DNA of 64,000 nucleotides from Chrysoperla carnea (Eukaryota; Arthropoda; Insecta; Neuroptera; Chrysopidae), in assembly GCF_905475395.1 (NCBI RefSeq), contig NC_058337.1:87786368-87850367 (forward strand), read 5' to 3'. The position numbers were made by a program, and so were the translations under genes. Below the pieces are notes generated by a model that did not search any database, was not told where the DNA came from, and was given only the letters and a program-made list of their open reading frames with translations. Within the stretch, counting starts at the first letter, position 1. The number at the start of each line of letters is the position of its first letter. Positions 51,001 to 63,719 of this stretch are shown in pieces.

Positions 51001-52285
51001 ATTCGAAAAAGATACGACGCTGACGTTATATAACCATATATATATATATACACGCTATATAAAGTATGTCGATCTATTTTTCAAATGTAACAATCACTAA
51101 GTAGAGGGAAATGCCGATGGTCGTCAATAAGTTACAAGTGAAAGACCCTGGAACTTAGATAAATCGAAATTGTGATTATACGAGCTCCCCAGTTTGCACA
51201 TTCTGGTATTTTTGCACTTCGAATTAATTCTCAATTCCTCTTGTATTTATCCGTAGGTTGTGGTTAAAAAATATAATTAATAATGTTAAATAATAAAAAA
51301 CTATTCGCGAAATTTTGACGTCCGAGTTTTGACTTTCATCCTTTGCATAATTTTTCCACTTTGCTATTATTTTTAAAATTGAATTGTTTGTCTACAGTTT
51401 AAGACTTCTAATGTTCCGAATGTTTTTCGTTATCGTTTTTTCTAGTAATAAATGTTGTAAAATTTATTATATCAATTTCAATAAGTTTGAGTGATGCCTT
51501 AGGTGTCACTATAAATGATTTTCACTATAAAATATGCCAACGACTAAACCGCAAAACGTTATATAAAAATTTAACTTGTAAAAGTTTTATGAAGAAATAT
51601 TTGATTAGATATTTTATAAAATAATATTTAATTATTTAATAACAATTTAAAATAGTTACTTTCTATTTTTGAATAATTAATTCAATTTTTTTTTTTTTAA
51701 ATAAATATTTAATTATTAAAACAAAACAAATTCCAAATGTCATTTTAAAATAATTTTGAAAAATTTTAATTTTAATATTACATAAATAAATTATTCTAAT
51801 TATGTTTTGTTTTAAAAGACATTTTATTTTTTCTTGAAATTTTTAGGTGTGGTATGTTTTTTGAGAATAAATTTTGAATTAATTTCTTATTTATTTTGCA
51901 ATTCACGTATTGTTTATTTTCAGATATTGATTCTAAGAATTTAAATTAATAAAAAAAAAAAAATAATAATAATAATTTTTCAAATAATTAATAAATATTT
52001 TTACCGGAAAATTATCGTATATTATGTAATCAATATAATGAAAAACGGAATCTAGTAATTAATTATAATTAAATAAAAAAAATCAGTGTATTAATTAACG
52101 GAAAATTAACGCTTAATTACCTAACGGAAAACTGTTACAGAAGAAAATTATTAGGTCAAGGTTCCAAAACTTCGATTAACCTTTTATTATGCTTAAAATT
52201 AAATAAATAAAAATTTTTTTTTGGACTTACCTAAATTTATTAATAATAGACACAGCCATAATACCTTTTGGTTCATCGTCGCCAT
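42051..52285 (-). CDS. verm: Chitin deacetylase 2 (vermiform type), complete
   Basis: A secreted chitin-modifying protein of cuticle and trachea (CE4 family). Exons in coding order: 52285-52231, 47568-47430, then 46606-46476 or 46286-46174, 44185-44036 and 43204-42051; all splice phases agree, giving 542 or 536 residues. Signal peptide 1-21, RIKR at 25-28, ChtBD2/CBM14 with six Cys (43-104), LDLa (124-158, ending DESDENAC), deacetylase domain from ~195. The latter has RAPY (308-311), VYDAS and LHFHASWL, and C-terminal NNYPWILDPTGDGF. NGAVNVDNIDLYE and SVFSLTH point to the CDA2/vermiform branch rather than CDA1/serpentine. The usual TFDD reads TFNG and the first His of HSxxH is Phe (263), so catalysis is doubtful. 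Intron 1 is 4.7 kb. Confidence 0.95.
43341..43901. repeat. Inverted-repeat element inside the last Cda2 intron
   Basis: AAAAGTCCCCATC at 43341 and the following ~147 bp, including AAAATACGATTTTT, AATAGTGG and AAATTTGTATATTAGG, return as a diverged reverse complement ending at 43901. The spacer is about 275 bp. No coding capacity. It is probably a foldback MITE that inserted into the intron; the divergence suggests an old event. Confidence 0.75.
44186..46173 (-). other. Cda2 intron between exon 3b and exon 4
   Basis: About 2 kb of AT-rich intron. No further exon-like sequence with the ChtBD2 or LDLa pattern was seen. Open frames in it (such as 44635-44826, plus) are chance frames. Confidence 0.6.
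46174..46286 (-). other. verm: Cda2 alternative exon 3b
   Basis: A 113-nt exon with 37 full codons, homologous to exon 3a (CTRSGLKSIQCPSGLAFDVD, QTCDWKGKVTNCDKLE) but six codons shorter between its first two Cys. It has the acceptor CCAG and donor GTAAGT. It lies 189 bp downstream of exon 3a. Alternative CDA2 exons of this kind are known from Tribolium (family knowledge). Confidence 0.9.
46476..46606 (-). other. verm: Cda2 alternative exon 3a
   Basis: A 131-nt exon encoding 43 full codons that supply Cys 3-6 of the chitin-binding domain (CDSAKENG..., VRCPVGLAFDIDRQTCDWK). AG precedes it and GTAAGT follows it. It begins with one base completing a codon and ends with one base of the next codon, the same phases as exon 3b, so only one of the two can be used per mRNA. 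Confidence 0.9.
47569..52230 (-). other. Cda2 first intron, 4.7 kb
   Basis: Separates the signal-peptide exon from the chitin-binding exon. The donor is GTAAGT and the acceptor AATTGCAG. The sequence is extremely AT-rich, with a TA microsatellite near 51039-51051. No exon, RNA gene or intact repeat was recognised; a long first intron is a common place for enhancers, but none can be shown here. Confidence 0.6.
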
Positions 52286-52329
52286 TGTCGCTTAACCACT
52301 GGCCAAGAAGTGGTAAATACCTTGTTTTA

Positions 52330-52337
52330 TATTTATA
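52330..52337 (-). promoter_or_regulatory. TATA box of Cda2
   Basis: TATAAATA on the minus strand, about 45 bases before the start codon at 52285. A CCAGT initiator-like word follows at about 52297-52301. This would give a 5' UTR of only some 15-20 bases with the signal-peptide exon as exon 1. Confidence 0.5.
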
Positions 52338-52339
52338 CA

Positions 52340-55227
52340 ATGTTAATTACGCATGCGTGCAACAAACTTAGAACTGTATGTATTAAAATGTAACCACGAA
52401 TGAAAAAATGACTTAAAACAAATTTTTACTTTGGTTGTTGGTAAGATAGATCACTTTCACCTGTATGAATGTACGTAGTGATGATTGTTATTAGAGGAGC
52501 GGCCACAAGCCTATAGTCAGAGGCCTCCAACAATTATTCTTTGTAAATTATTATTTCTTTATACTTGTTGAATACTGATGGTTTGAGGTCGACTAGCTGT
52601 TTTGTCAACAACACCTAACTCTTTATATTAAAACTACCATTCTTTATTATTATTAAATTATTTATAAAGACTCTCAATTTCTTTTTTTTTCTTCGTCTTT
52701 GTTGTTTGTTGTACTTTATATGCTTTGCTTTAATGAGTTTGTTGTTGGTGAAGATTGTTGATATTATTATGGAAGTCGTTTATTTGGAAAGTTTAATTAT
52801 CATATATTGTTGCAATGATGATTGTTTTGTTGTTTAATAATCATAATAAAATCATTTTATATTTTAATAATTATTTTATTGTTTTATTATTTAATTCTTC
52901 TTTAAAAATTCATAAATATATCCTATAGGCTCTTTCCCATACTACTAAATCCGCCAATACAGCTGAAAGGCCAATAGAATATCTGAAAAAGATATGGCTT
53001 ACGTGTTGTTTTCGGCTACAGCTCAGAAGTTGTTTAAATCTCTGGGGGTACTCACACAATGGACCTGCCGAGTCCACTCGCCCGGAACATGAGGACAGGA
53101 GTAATTAAACAAATTCTGCTAGAAATATTGTTTTGCTTCCTTGTAAGCGATATAACTCGTAAATGGTGCACTTTAGGATACTGCTGCTATGGAACTTTTT
53201 GTTCCTTAGATGTTGTTCTATAACCTAAAAAAAAAAAAAATATTTTATTTGCAAATAATTGTTTATAATAAAATTGACCACTCTTTCTTCTAGTAGAAAT
53301 GACCACTCTTATTATATCCTTAGATATTTGAAAAGAAAAACTATTTTATTCGAAAACAAACAAAAGGTGGAAAAATATTAGAAGTCCTCATATGCATAGA
53401 ACCTTGCATAGTTCTCCATTTCTCTTATTGTTATTTCTACGCATTTATAAAATAATTTATGTTATATCCCTAGATATTTGAAAAGAAAATATAATTTATT
53501 TGAAAATAAACAAAAGGTAGAAAAATATTAAAAATCGTAAACCTTCAAATGATTATAATTAGAGACATAAACAAGATAATTAATATTTATATAATAAAAT
53601 AAAAAAAATTAATTGTCAACCGTTATTTAAAAACAATAAAAATTAAAACCAAAAATAATGATTAAAAATTTGCAATATTTACATCATTTTGAATTCTAAA
53701 AGTTTATAATAAAAACATTTTTAATATTTATTCAATTGGCAAAAATTTCTTTTTAATATATTTATCAAAAATATTTAAAAAATTATTCTTTTTATTAATT
53801 TATCCAAATTTTGTGCTCATTGAATAATAGTACTGATTTCAAAATATTGAATATAAAACAGATTCTGTGTAAATATAAAGTTTTATATAAATATTTTGTA
53901 ATTTAAATATATTTAGTCTCATTAAATTACAAAAATTCAAAAAAGACATTCCTTAAACGATGAAAAGTTTAGCTAATAAAAATAGCATTTATTTTTTGGG
54001 CTTGAATTTGAAAAAACGCAGCAGGTAATATATCGGTCAATATGAAAACTTGTTAAAATTCAAAAAATCATGATGTCAAAAAAAAAACTTGTGATATCCC
54101 ACGGTCAAAAAATTTTTGTCATTTTATTTGAATTTTTCTCGGACCTTCCACCAACTTTTACATTGAGAGCCTTATGATAACTAAAGAATATTTTAAAAAT
54201 TATCATCGCGTACAGTAGGTCAATACACCACATTAAATAAATAGAGCAGGAATGATATAACGTAAGATTTTCAATTGAAAGTTTAGACAAAAAAATTACA
54301 GCAAAATAGTGAATTTCCAAAAATCGATTAGCCGAAGCTTAAATTAATATAGTTGTTCCGTGCCCAATATAATTCTAATAGAAGAATTCTAGCTAGAATT
54401 TGGTTTGGAATTAATATTGTAACAAAAACAGTGACTTGTAGATAAAATTATGGCTTATATCGATTAAGGGGTTGTTTGATCCGACTCTCAATGATCAAAA
54501 TATGTCAGATTTAAGCATTGCATGTTAAATTTTGGATTATATTAATTTTAAAAAGGCTTTAGGTCAGGTGACTTCGATTCATCATAATTAAAAATTCATG
54601 TTTCATACCCGCCACGCTGGATCTTGGATTATTTCATCATAAACCAATATTTGAACTTATCTCTATTTAGAGTGCTCTTATTCGACTTACCATGGTCATA
54701 ATATATGAAAATGATATTCCGATCCTCAATTTATGTTTAATTTCCATTGTTTATTGTTTCTGTTCCTAAAAGCATAGCATACATGTGTTTTTTATCGTGT
54801 ACCGGCAGCTCTAATGAAAAAAATAAGTTTATAAGTTGTTTGTGTTTAGAAGGAGATAGTTTAATAATTGAAAATGATGATGATAATCTTCATTGTGAAT
54901 CATTGTTTTCAGTAATAAAAGAAATTTACCTACAATAAATTTAAATAAAATGTTTATATTGTATGTATTACATGTTAATTTGTCATCATTAATTTCTAGG
55001 ATTTCTTATAAAAACATTAAAACGTATATTTTAAGTGTAGGCATATGTTTTTATTATGGAGACTTCAATGCTAGACTAGAACGAATACCTATGGATATTT
55101 CATATTTTTTGTATGTATATTTATTTTAGTTAAGTATACATATAATATAAATATTAAATACCTATATATTAAATATATAGCGGAATCTTTTATTTTGGCC
55201 ATAGATGGCTCTAAAAGTACATGTCTG
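52340..55227. other. Upstream region of Cda2
   Basis: No gene recognised. A segment at about 52925-53115 is richer in G and C than its surroundings and open in one plus-strand frame for about 60 codons, but matches nothing I know. Two copies of a 75-bp sequence follow at 53312 and 53462. The rest is AT-rich. Confidence 0.5.
53312..53535. repeat. Direct repeat, two 75-bp units 150 bp apart
   Basis: TTATATCCTTAGATATTTGA at 53312 and the following sequence through AACAAACAAAAGGTGGAAAA recur at 53462-53535 with few changes. It lies about 1 kb upstream of the Cda2 start. Confidence 0.75.
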
Positions 55228-55790
55228 AATGAATGCAACTTTTTATACCATGTAAATATGAATTTATCAAGATATACGAAGTTCAGTCCCAAGTTTGTAA
55301 CGTTTAAAATATTGATGCTACCAGCAAAATTTTGGTATAGGTGTTCATAAAATCATCTAATTAGTCCATTTTTGATTCTCTGTCCGTCTGCCCGGCCATC
55401 TGTTTGTTTGTACAAGATAACTCAAAAACGAAAAAAGAGATCAAGCTGAAATTATAGCATGCTCAGGACATAAAAAGTGAGTCAAGTTCGTAAATGACCC
55501 ACAAAGGTCAATTGGATCTTTTAAACCGTTACAGATAAAACAAAAGTTTAAATGTAAAAAATGTTCCTTATAAAAAAATTAACAAGTTTTGAAACATTTT
55601 TTCATAAACATCACTGTTTACTCGTGAGAGCGCAAATGAAGCGCAAATTATATAGTATGTATTATATGGGAATATCGGTAATGTGTGCCGATATTCACTG
55701 CCTTTATGGTAGTGTTGATTACGCAATGTATTACGCATGGTATTTCAACAATTAACTCAGTTAATTGATTATCTTCACTGGTTAAATTGA
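55228..55790 (+). repeat. Dispersed repeat, copy 2 (partner at 21398-21965)
   Basis: Collinear with copy 1 through the blocks ATTGATGCTACC, CTGTCCGTCTGCC, AAGATAACTCAAAAACGAA, ATCAAGCTGAAAT and TTTAAATGTAAAAAATGTTC, down to the AATTAACTCAGTTAATTGAT end. It keeps about 50 bp near the left end (TATACCATGTAAATATGAAT) that copy 1 has lost. The small open frame at 55561-55755 has no protein character. Confidence 0.7.
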
Positions 55791-58700
55791 AAATCAGGAA
55801 TAAAGTGATCAGTACATACGGGTAAAAACAAAATATTATCTGGAAATAATTTTTTTTGTATGTAAAGGTAAAAGAGGTGAAAGATTCTGCCTCTTGTTTT
55901 TCGAATTTCCATCCAAGATTGGGAATACGAAAAAGGGGGCTTAATTTTATACATTTTTCTAACTTTCTTATAAAAAAATTTCTTGTTTCAAAATTGTCCA
56001 GATAATTTGTTTTTCTTTTACTGTAGAATATGAGTATTTATTTGTCTAAAAAACAATAATATTATCTATAATTAAATTGATTAGAAGAGAATTGAGAGTG
56101 GAAGATGACGATAGATTTGATTATCTTTATGGCCTTGAAATGCAAAAGTAAAATGTCGGATTCTCAACACTTTTATCCAGATTTTATAAGTTTTACTAGT
56201 TTTATATTTATTGTTTATTTTTCATAAGATTGCCTGGTATTTATTTCATTCTGTGGAAATGGTCATTTCAGAATTTTTATCTTCTAATATATTTTAAAGA
56301 CATATTCCTATAATTCTAAATATTCGATCTTGCTCGACACCTTTGTCGTTTGTGTTATAGAAGGAGCCTAAAATAATTATATTTCTGGATCTATACCTAA
56401 AGTAATGTAATTAAAATTAATATTAAAATATATAAGTAAATTTTATTATCTTAGATAAAATAGAGCAGTTGCATTAATTTTTCTTTTGCCAAAAATTTAT
56501 ATATAAATGAAAGAATAATTTATCTAAAGTATATTTAATTAATTTTTCTTTTTAATAATAATTGCAGTTTTTAATTTATTATTAATAAAAAAAATAGTTA
56601 TAAAAAAACGGTAGTGGCGTATATATACCCGTTGAGACTATGAGCCAATCGAAATCACGTTAAATTCACATTTTTTGGCTTGTTTCTGTGGAAAATTGCG
56701 TTATAATATAGTGCAAGCATATTGAGAGACAAACCATTTTTTATTATTCATATAATTTTTTCATTTTTCATAATTTTGTTACGTTAATGCCGTTTGAATT
56801 TATAGTTTAAAAAAAAGATGATAACTGAAGAAACATTAACCTAAGTTTTAAGAACAGTTAATTTTTAAGTTAACGCGTTTTGCGTATGTCTTGGAAATAC
56901 GCACCAAAACATAATGTAAACGGCAGAGTAATGGTGACGTTTTGCTTGTACCGTGTACAGGAATTCTCTATACGCATTTCATACCTTGGACTGCAGTTTA
57001 AAAGCTACAAAAAGTCAATGAATTAAATCACAGTAACAATAAAACCGATTTTATTAATTATAATTATTAATGTTTCTTCGAACTGTACAATATTGAATAC
57101 AATTTTGAGGGCCAGTCGATTGTTTTTCATGGAAATGTTTACAAAATACAATTATTCATAACAGTACACGATGACTTCAATATAATAAAGTTATAAATAA
57201 ATAAATAATAATCATAATTAAATAATTATAACAATTTCTGTGATTCATGAAAACAATTTTATTATTTACTCTTATTTTGCATCTTAATAAACCTTGATAA
57301 TTTATTTTTTTCCTTAGATGACCATGAAATTAATAATGTATTATTGGGTGGGTACGCCGGTCTTTTATAAAATATATGTATTTGTAACATTTTTTTTGAC
57401 GTCTATGTATAAATAGCTATGGAATCTATGTAAATTTTATAAAATAAAACGTAGTTTGTGTCTGTTTGTTTGTAACTTCAATGTCATTCTGGGTTAAAAC
57501 TATTCTTTTTGAAAAGTTTTTTACCAAAAATTACCGCAAATATCCCTATGGGATCTTCCTAATGTTATCCCTACGGGAATCTATAACTATTACTTTTTTA
57601 AGGACAAAATTGTGTTGAGTTGTCTTGATGAAATTCGGAACGGAGATAAGTGGCGATTCAGAAAATGAACAATAGGAACTGTTTGCTGTAGTCTATCGCT
57701 TTCTTAAAATAATATGTTAGTCTATTGAGGCTTCTGAATTATATAAAAGTTGATGAGAGTATGTTTGTGTGTAGGCATGTTTGTAAGCTTCGATTGAAAA
57801 ATAAGAGGCGACCACTAAGCTACGGCAGGTCATAACATCCGGTATATCATATTTTAGGGATTCCCCTAAAATATTGTATTGTAAGAATGTAGGATAAATG
57901 CGCATTCGCCCAAAAAATATTACGGTAGGTACTTATATACAAACTATTGGAAATAATTACTTATATCAACGATTGTTGGGAATCCCTGTCAAACATAAAC
58001 GAAAGAAAAAGGGTTAAAATTTAGGACTTTAGCCCTCAGTTCATGTATTTATGTTAAAATTTGAATATAAGATGGCTAGCGATAATATATTTATATTTTT
58101 TATTTGTTCTGAAATACTAGACATAATATACTATAGCTTACAATCTGCAAGAAGTAAAATAGAAACAAAAGTTTTTAGTGCAAAAAGTAAAAAGTAAATT
58201 TGTTTTGCTGTTTATCTAGTCCTTATTAGAGTGTTTTTGGTTTAAAGAAATTAAAAACACAATACATAGGTAATAGACAAATAATAACTAAATAAGCAGT
58301 AGAAACTAAATTTTTTACCCTTTGCACTAAATATTCTATTTTACTTTAAAACAATTCAATCAACGTCCTTGCCTTCTAGTAGATAAGTTAATTTTGTCTC
58401 CATACAGCAATATCGTTCAAGAAACTGAAACCAGGACACATTGTGATTAACGTACGACATTTTGACCTAAGTAACTAAAAAGCAGTATCTTAGATCGAAC
58501 GTTTCAACGTGTCAGTATATGGTGGTGGTGTGAATGTTTAAAATCATATTTTTATAATTTATTATTAATTATTGTGACTGAGAAATGAATATTATTTAAA
58601 TGATAATATAAATACCGGAACTATATGTATTTTTTATATGGAGATAGTTTTGTTACATGGTAATATATAAATATAAATTAGGTAATTTAAGTGAATGTTT

Positions 58701-61700
58701 TATTTGCATACAAGTTTGATAGTTGGTAACTCGGAAGTTATTTATTTACTTATTATACCTATGCTTTATGCAATTTTTTATGTACATAATGACTATTATT
58801 AATACAAAGCATTCAAAAAGTATCTAAACAATCGAAGAACTAAAAAAAGGCCCTTTGTTTTGAAAACCGAAAAAAATATGTGTTCTATATTTTAAAAAAA
58901 TCAATCTAATGAAAGAAAAATCGAGACCTCCCCCTCATCCCGGTAAAAATCTTAAATGGGAAGATTCAGATTTCCCATAGCAAAAAAGGTAATTTTACAA
59001 CATCGCTACAGCCGTAAAAATTTACGTTACGTTATATTCCGATTATTTCAAATAAGAAATTATCAAACCTCTCTTAATTAAAAAAAATTTTTTCCCGCTG
59101 CTCTCCTAAAGGGGTTGAGCGATGTTGTCTTCTTGAAATAAAAAAAAATGTAGATCCTTATATTGGAAATGAATTTAAGGGCTGCAGAATTTTTTGTATC
59201 GCTGTATTCAAGAATTCATGAATTCAATTCATTAAATTTTTTGTTGTTTTTTAAAAAACATCTTGGCAACCGGTTTCATAAATCGTACTCAACCGTCTCT
59301 TAAGTGGTACTTCACCACTATAATTTAAGTTGGTGCAATTTGGTACTATTTACAAAATCTGCAGGTACAATTACTAAAAAAATATTGTATGATCATAGTT
59401 TTAGAAAATGCTATCGTTTAGAAAAATATCTGATTGGTATTCCAAATAGTCGGTAAGGTCAAAATATTCCAACAAACTCACCTGACTTGTTAATGTCTTT
59501 GTTTTTCACATTTAAACGCAACTTTTTTTGTCAACGCCGACTTTTCATTTCGTTAGTAAGTACGATTTAAGCTGCTTCCTTATGTTCAAAGTACAAATTT
59601 GTGCTTCCACCTTCATAATTTGTACCTTCAAAAACTCTTGAAAAAAGCTGTTGATTTTAAAGGATGTTTGGGACGTACAATCGGAGGCAAAAGTACCGAA
59701 AACTACTAATTACTGAATATCTGCGTTTTTTAACATAATATTACAAAGTAAAGAAATAGTTTTTTAAGGTACTTAGATGTACATGGGAGGCCATTTTAAT
59801 CTGTTATGGTTATTAGTTTGTTTTGCAGAGTTTTATAAAGTTATATAGTAAATCGTAGATTAAAGTGCTCCACTCTGTATTATGTTATCATTTTAAGTTC
59901 ATTTAGAACCATTTTAATTTAAAATTTTGAAGATACGAAGATGGATAAAACGAAAACTTTCCAGAAATTTAAAGAAATTATCGCTTTTAAAGAAACTTAT
60001 GAAACTCTATCTTTATCCTTGATTCGCATGAAAATTGGCAGAAAACAGATGATGCTATGATTTTTCCACCTGCAATCCTAGCTTTTTCAACTTAAATTTT
60101 GTATATAGGTAATGTCATCAGTCAACGAATATATGTATGTACTGTGAATGTGTGGTCTAGTTAATTAAATTAACTTCATTAAAAAAAAAAAAAAGAGATT
60201 ATATGATCCCGTAATGTGTGTTATAATGACGTAATCATAATTATGTACAAGATGGTGATATGTGTAGGGGTTAATTTGGGAATAAACCCACAATACCACC
60301 GCCGTGGGATTGACCTGCTACGAACGACGAAATACCAAGAACATAACGGTGAGCTATATTTTGTAGCCGAATTAAGAATCAAATAGAAAAATGATACAAA
60401 ATTTCATTAATTTCACTTGTATATGTCATTTTCAATCATTTCAGTACCTCGTGGATTTTAGTTTTTAATGAATTTTCAACGTTCAATTTGCAAACCACCT
60501 GACCTTGACCTTTTCAACGAATTGCTTAGATTGACCTTATTCTTTATTATAATAATTAGTGACAAGAGAGTAAACGAAGTATGTGCTCTTTGTTATCACT
60601 AGCTTTGTGATTATTCAAATGAAAAGATTTCGTCACTTAATACTAGAATTGCTTTGATATATTGTCACATGTCTCCTGGCCTTTGTCTAAGTCTCAAGGA
60701 TAACTGTTATATCAAATTTTGTTGTTATGTTCGAAGGCGTCAAAGCAATCGAATCGTTGATATAAAACGTAATAAAATCTTAAAATATCTAACACTAATA
60801 AATAGGTACATTTATCCATAAAATAAGTATACATATAATATTGTATATTTAAACTTTAAGTTTACCTTGTACATGCAAGTTTTACTTTATATAACAAGAA
60901 ATGTGAAGGTCAATTAACGGGAATATAATGTGACAATTTTTTTTAAGAAGAAAAATTGTCTTTGAATAAAAATTAGAACTTTATTATTTATTTATTATGG
61001 AATATATTAATTTATTTTTTAATATTATTAGTTATTGATATATAATTATTATTATGATTAATTATTATTTTTTGATATCTTAATTTTCAATTAATTTCTA
61101 TGAGTATATTTTTATTTCAAGTACATAAATAGGTAATGAGTTGATAAATTAAAAGATTTACATAAATTAAAAATGTTTGGGCTAGAATATATTAGCCTTG
61201 AAACATGTTATTTCCATCTATGTTTATTAATAATCTATGGTCAGACTTTTTAGAGATTCAGCAAACATATATTTTCCTATTTTTGGTAACACTTTTATTT
61301 TTATTATAAGGTAATCCCAAGAACTTACAGAGAAGTCACAATTACAGTGATTTATAGTTAAACTGTATATAATTAATGAAGGATTATAAAAGGAGATCAA
61401 GGCAAAAATCCTGTTAAGAGGCGTCGTCTTCGGGTACAAGTTATATACAAGTTTGTTCAAAATGGAAACATTTTACCCAAAAAAGATATTATCACATAAA
61501 CAGGAGAAACATATTGTCCAAAATAACTTATTATATACCATAAAATATAACTCTTATTATTATGTCCTTAAAATACACGTCTCCCCCATTTAAGTGGTAA
61601 CATTTTTTTGGATAAATTGGCTCCCATTTACAGGGTCTGATGAAATAACCATGTGTGTATATCATTGCAAAATACGATTCTTTATTGAGTATTGAGGAGA

Positions 61701-63494
61701 TATTCTAACATGCATATAAGTTTTTAACTAAGCAAAGGCTGGTTTATGAGTAAAATAGATAGATAAATCAAAATAAAGACTCAAGACACTCAAAATAGAT
61801 AGTTCCGGTAAGCATTGTCAAAGGATACCATAAATGAATATACCTCTAGAAATTTTATGGTATCTTAATTATATGTATATTCAAGCAATTTTCAATATCT
61901 ACTAAAATTATTTTAAATGGTACCTTGCTTTTCACAATTTCAAAACATTAAATTCTAATTGGAGATAATTCAGTTATAAATAACAAATCTTTTAGCCTGA
62001 CATCGAAAAAATAGGGTTTCCGCAATTTCCACAATAAGATCCAATCAGCAATTATTTTTATGGTCAAAACTTTAGGAAGCTCAACTTTTAAATTAGTATA
62101 ACTCTCTTTTAAACACAGTGTCTGAACTATGAATCAAATATAGTTTGTTCACTGTCGATTCTTTGATATCTAAACTTTGCCAAATATGATTTTAACTTTT
62201 TTCCGCATAAGTGCTTGTAATAGGTAATTGAATAGGTTTTCAATCGTCACTTTAAATTGATTTTTATTAGGCGTTCCATATTAAAAAGTGGCCAAAACTA
62301 AGGTACACCTAACTGCACGAAGTATATCTTTATACAGGTGTGCCAAATGGCTATTAAATGTAAAAGTCACTAAATCAAAAGACTTTTGAACAAGTGATAG
62401 AAAAGATAATATAAAAAAACGTAAATAATATTTTTTTAACTTGGATCTAATAAAGTTACACATTTTTAATGAAAGAACGATTAATTAGGTAACGTATTTT
62501 GTTCTTTTTACCTTTGTATTCCCCTGAGTGTAAGCAGAAAAGGAAGAGGCTGGTACAGTCTTATTAGACTATTCTCGCCTACTAACGTTCATTAAGAATA
62601 GCGTAAACATTAGGGTAAACATGAACAGATTATAGTGTACTTATTTTATCTAACTCATAAGCTTGGGTGGAATAAAATTATCGATGGGGAACTGAGGCAA
62701 TGTCAAACGGGTATCAATTTTTGTTAGATTTTAAAAAAAATCGAAGATTATTAAGTAGGTTAATTAATATTTAAATACACATTTTGTAGATAATAACTAT
62801 TTCAATTTTATAGAAAAACTCTCTGTATTGAATTATTTCCATTTGAAATAAATATTTGTTAATAATAAAAACTTTTGAAATATAATTACAATAATTTCTT
62901 TAGTTCATACTAATATTAAGTAGCTACACTTTATAGAAATTTCATAAGAAGTCAATAATTAACAGTAATTAAAAAGTAATTATGTATACAATAATGATGA
63001 AGTGTCAATATAAATCATATTAGGTATTATTAATAATCGGTTAATTGGTTAACCGATTTCTGTTGTTTAAATTCCAAACATTATATGAAGACAATGTTGT
63101 AAGAAATACATTTTTTTTCAGAAATACATTTTTTTTCTTTTTTAAATATTTGCTAATAAAACCGTGTTTGTAATTTATTTTTAATTTTTTAATATTAAGT
63201 ATTTCTTACAATTTTATATATTCACGATCTAATAATCGAAAAATTGCCGAGTGAAAATCTTATGATTTTTTCGTTCACCATTTCAGAGTTATTTACAATT
63301 TTACATTTTAAAGCCCCAAAAAGTCATATTAAAGATTGAGAACCGTTCTATAATGAATTGAATTTTTGAGTTAGCTAAAATCGTCAAATAATCCTGGAAC
63401 ATCTATTAACAAAATCCTTAGTAGTAACTTCAGATAACTTTACTCGAAACCCTTGCCAACTCTAGTATTTCACATTACAAAAAAATTAATTTAG
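55791..63494. other. Long gene-poor stretch
   Basis: No gene, RNA gene or intact element was recognised in 7.7 kb. About 57330-57960 looks like an old repeat body, with TATCCCTATGGGAT and TATCCCTACGGGAA words and a perfect 11-bp hairpin at 57849-57874. At 63036-63054 there is a small hairpin, CGGTTAATTGGTTAACCG. The open frames at 57717-57905, 61227-61460 and 62281-62463 show no protein character. Confidence 0.5.
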
Positions 63495-63719
63495 TTAATA
63501 GTTGTGGTAAGCTGGTGTAGCGCATGGGGTAGCGCATGGGGTAGCGCATGGGGTAGTGCATGCATGAAGGAGGTGTACTCTGCCTATCAAAATAATTGAA
63601 GAGCTGATAAATGAAATTATCAGCGGTAAAGGTGATAAAACACATTTATGGTATCACAATGGGCTCTACAGCCTAAGAGTGTTCTTCGTGGAAAGCCAAA
63701 ATAACCTAGATTAACCTAC
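63495..63719 (+). mobile_element. SINE copy 3 with an internal 12-bp tandem expansion
   Basis: Starts within the family body at TTAATAGTTGTGG, so the tRNA-like head is missing. It shares GCATGCATGAAGGAGGTG, AGAGCTGATAAATGAAATTA, GGTATCACAATGGGCTCTAC and an AACCTAGATTAACCTA end with copy 1. Between 63517 and 63564 a 12-bp unit, GTAGCGCATGGG, is repeated three times plus one diverged unit, where the other copies have one. No clear target duplication. Confidence 0.85.

Noticed and set aside
52925-53115. Protein-coding exon in the G/C-richer block upstream of Cda2
   Set aside because: Open for only about 60 codons, no start or splice context that joins it to anything, and no recognisable motif.
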